Origin: Rheinheimera salexigens
GTDB taxonomy: Bacteria > Pseudomonadota > Gammaproteobacteria > Enterobacterales > Alteromonadaceae
NCBI RefSeq assembly: GCF_001752395.1
Contig: NZ_MKEK01000001.1
Location: forward strand, 2,631,857 to 2,695,856
Length of the DNA: 64,000 nt
Direction: 5' to 3'
Shown: in pieces, positions 62,653-64,000 of the stretch
Position numbering within the stretch: position 1 is the first letter of the stretch
Layout of the letters: each line of letters starts with the position of its first letter
Program-made: the position numbers and the translations under genes
Notes under the pieces: model-generated
Database searches by the model: none
Seen by the model: only the letters and a program-made list of their open reading frames with translations
Told to the model about the DNA's origin: nothing

Positions 62653-63878
62653 ATATGCTTACCTTATTAGCCGTGGCGTGGTCTGCGCTTAAAGTGAATT
62701 TGATGCGCAGCATATTAACTATGCTCGGCATTATTATTGGTGTTTCTGCAGTGATTATTATGCTGGCATTAGGCGAAGGTGCGCGTTATGACGTAGATCA
62801 ACAAATAAAAAGCCTTGGCGGCAATGTGTTTGTGGTGTTTGCCCGTGGTCGCTCTAGTGGTGGCGCTCGTGAGTCGTCAGGTACCAGTCAGGGCTTAACC
62901 GAACAAGATGCGTTAGCCATAGAGCAACAAATCCCCCAAGTGAACGTGGCGGCGCCGACACTGCGCGCTAGCGGTCAGCTTATCTATGGCAATATGAATT
63001 GGGCGCCCGAAATTAACGGCGTTGATAATCGTATTTTTGCGGCCCAAAGTTGGTCTGTAGTATCAGGTAGAGAATTTAGCCCTACCGAGCTTAATACCGC
63101 GGCACGCGTCGCCATTATTGGCCAAACCGTTAAGCGCGAGTTATTTGGCGAAAGCGATCCTATTGGCCAAACCGTACGGGTGAATAAAATCCCAGTAACC
63201 ATTATTGGTGTATTGAATACTAAAGGCCAAAATACGCAAGGCAATGATCAAGATGATTTAATTTTCATGCCATTAAGCACCGTACGCAAACGCATTGCTG
63301 GCATGACGTTATCTAGCCCCACCGCCATTCGCAGTATTATTGTTCAAGTAGAGCACGAGCAAGATATGGACTTTGTGCAGCAAGAAATGGAAAGCTTATT
63401 AAGCCAGCGTTTACGCAGTACCACTGGCGAGACATCCTTTCGTATTTTTAACTTATCGCAAATGATTAGTACCCGCTCAGAAACCATGCAAATATTTAAT
63501 GGTTTGTTAGCCGCTGTGGCTTCGGTCTCGCTACTAGTGGGCGGTATCGGCATTATGAATATTATGTTGGTGTCGGTGACAGAGCGTACCCGCGAAATTG
63601 GTTTACGTATGGCTGTAGGTGCAGAGCCAAAAGTAATTTTAAAGCAGTTTTTAATTGAAGCGGTATTACTCTGTGGTATGGGTGGCTTAATCGGATTATT
63701 ACTCGCCGTTGCGGTAACCCAAGGCTTAGCTCACTTTTTGGGCTACACGGCGATTATTCAACCTGAAGTAGTGTTAATGAGCTTAGGTTTTTCATGCTTA
63801 ATCGGGGTGTTTTTTGGCTATTACCCCGCAACAAAAGCTGCAAAATTACAACCTATTGATGCCTTACGCTACGAGTAA
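62649..63878 (+). CDS. FtsX/MacB-like ABC permease
   Basis: A 409-residue permease with four membrane helices: one near 10-35 (MRSILTMLGIIIGVSAVIIML) and three in the C-terminal half (LLAAVASVSLLVGGIGIMNIMLVSVTERTREIGLRMAVGA, LLCGMGGLIGLLLAVAV, LMSLGFSCLIGVFFGYYPATKAAKLQPIDALRYE). A large periplasmic MacB_PCD domain lies between. Together with the adaptor and ATPase it should form a MacAB-like pump; a TolC partner must come from elsewhere. The ATG at 62649 overlaps the ATPase stop as ATGA. A terminator follows. Confidence 0.9.
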   Translation: MNMLTLLAVAWSALKVNLMRSILTMLGIIIGVSAVIIMLALGEGARYDVDQQIKSLGGNVFVVFARGRSSGGARESSGTSQGLTEQDALAIEQQIPQVNVAAPTLRASGQLIYGNMNWAPEINGVDNRIFAAQSWSVVSGREFSPTELNTAARVAIIGQTVKRELFGESDPIGQTVRVNKIPVTIIGVLNTKGQNTQGNDQDDLIFMPLSTVRKRIAGMTLSSPTAIRSIIVQVEHEQDMDFVQQEMESLLSQRLRSTTGETSFRIFNLSQMISTRSETMQIFNGLLAAVASVSLLVGGIGIMNIMLVSVTERTREIGLRMAVGAEPKVILKQFLIEAVLLCGMGGLIGLLLAVAVTQGLAHFLGYTAIIQPEVVLMSLGFSCLIGVFFGYYPATKAAKLQPIDALRYE

Positions 63879-63920
63879 TCGCACCCGTTACTTTTAAAAA
63901 CCGGTAATAAAACCGACATA

Positions 63921-63965
63921 AAAAAACGGCTTAATCGCTCTTTATAAAGCTTTTAAGCCGTTTTT
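63921..63965. terminator. Rho-independent terminator of the efflux operon
   Basis: AAAAACGGCTTAA pairs with TTAAGCCGTTTTT around an 18-base loop, with T-run, 43 bases after the permease stop. Confidence 0.85.
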
Positions 63966-64000
63966 GCATATTAATACTAGATTGTCGCTTTACCAATCAT

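Overview
The window looks like chromosomal DNA of a free-living gammaproteobacterium of moderate-to-low GC, most like the Alteromonadales group that includes Rheinheimera, Alishewanella and Shewanella. This placement is inference. It rests on the gene content and order of the branched-chain amino acid clusters, the MerR-type LiuR regulator, the TonB-dependent receptor and the VCR-like integron attC site. No rRNA, tRNA, CRISPR array or intact insertion sequence was seen.

Layout. 1-1077: a P63C-domain gene followed by a VCR-like attC site, probably the distal cassette of an integron array lying to the left. 1.5-10.3 kb: housekeeping and stress genes (DUF6172, RhlE helicase, an ABM-domain membrane protein, an SMR pump, cupin, VOC, HPP-CBS, NnrS, MoeB, YbaN/DUF454). 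10.4-20.9 kb: a surface-polysaccharide locus made of two divergent operons. The minus operon encodes GT4, WecG/TagA-type GT, GT2, a Wzy/ligase-like protein, a YdcF-like protein and an ABC exporter. The plus side encodes WecA-type initiator, flippase and polysaccharide pyruvyl transferase. 20.9-23.6 kb: an accessory island with a toxin-antitoxin-like operon (small MqsR/RelE-like ORF plus a zinc-ribbon/ribbon-helix-helix protein behind two perfect operator repeats) and a pore-former-like gene overlapping a small membrane protein.

23.7-34.8 kb: a TonB receptor with a Tat-exported PLP enzyme, a secreted amidohydrolase, a frameshifted GNAT gene, AlkB-like and DUF924 genes, and several small conserved genes (DUF3297, EcsC, DUF3024, NTF2). 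34.9-43.4 kb (minus): valine catabolism (thiolase, mmsA, acyl-CoA dehydrogenase, enoyl-CoA hydratase, HIBYL-CoA hydrolase, mmsB, SDR). 43.65-52.4 kb (plus): leucine catabolism, liuR-liuA-liuB-liuC-liuD-liuE, plus both subunits of a 3-oxoacid CoA-transferase. The two clusters diverge from a shared region with two LiuR-like operators. Together they would turn isovaleryl-CoA and isobutyryl-CoA into acetyl-CoA, acetoacetyl-CoA and propionyl-CoA.

52.6-64 kb: an Xre/RES toxin-antitoxin pair, a beta-hydroxyacid dehydrogenase, glutathione peroxidase, the conserved ffh/ypjD/CorC-family block, a serine hydrolase and a MacAB-like three-gene efflux operon.

The most interesting unexplained items are: (1) a dispersed intergenic repeat, five copies, with two ATCC-loop hairpins and an outer stem whose sequence changes in a compensatory way between copies; (2) the zinc-ribbon/tandem-RHH toxin-antitoxin-like operon with its duplicated operator; (3) the candidate pore-forming effector and overlapping membrane immunity-like gene; and (4) the attC-bearing P63C cassette.
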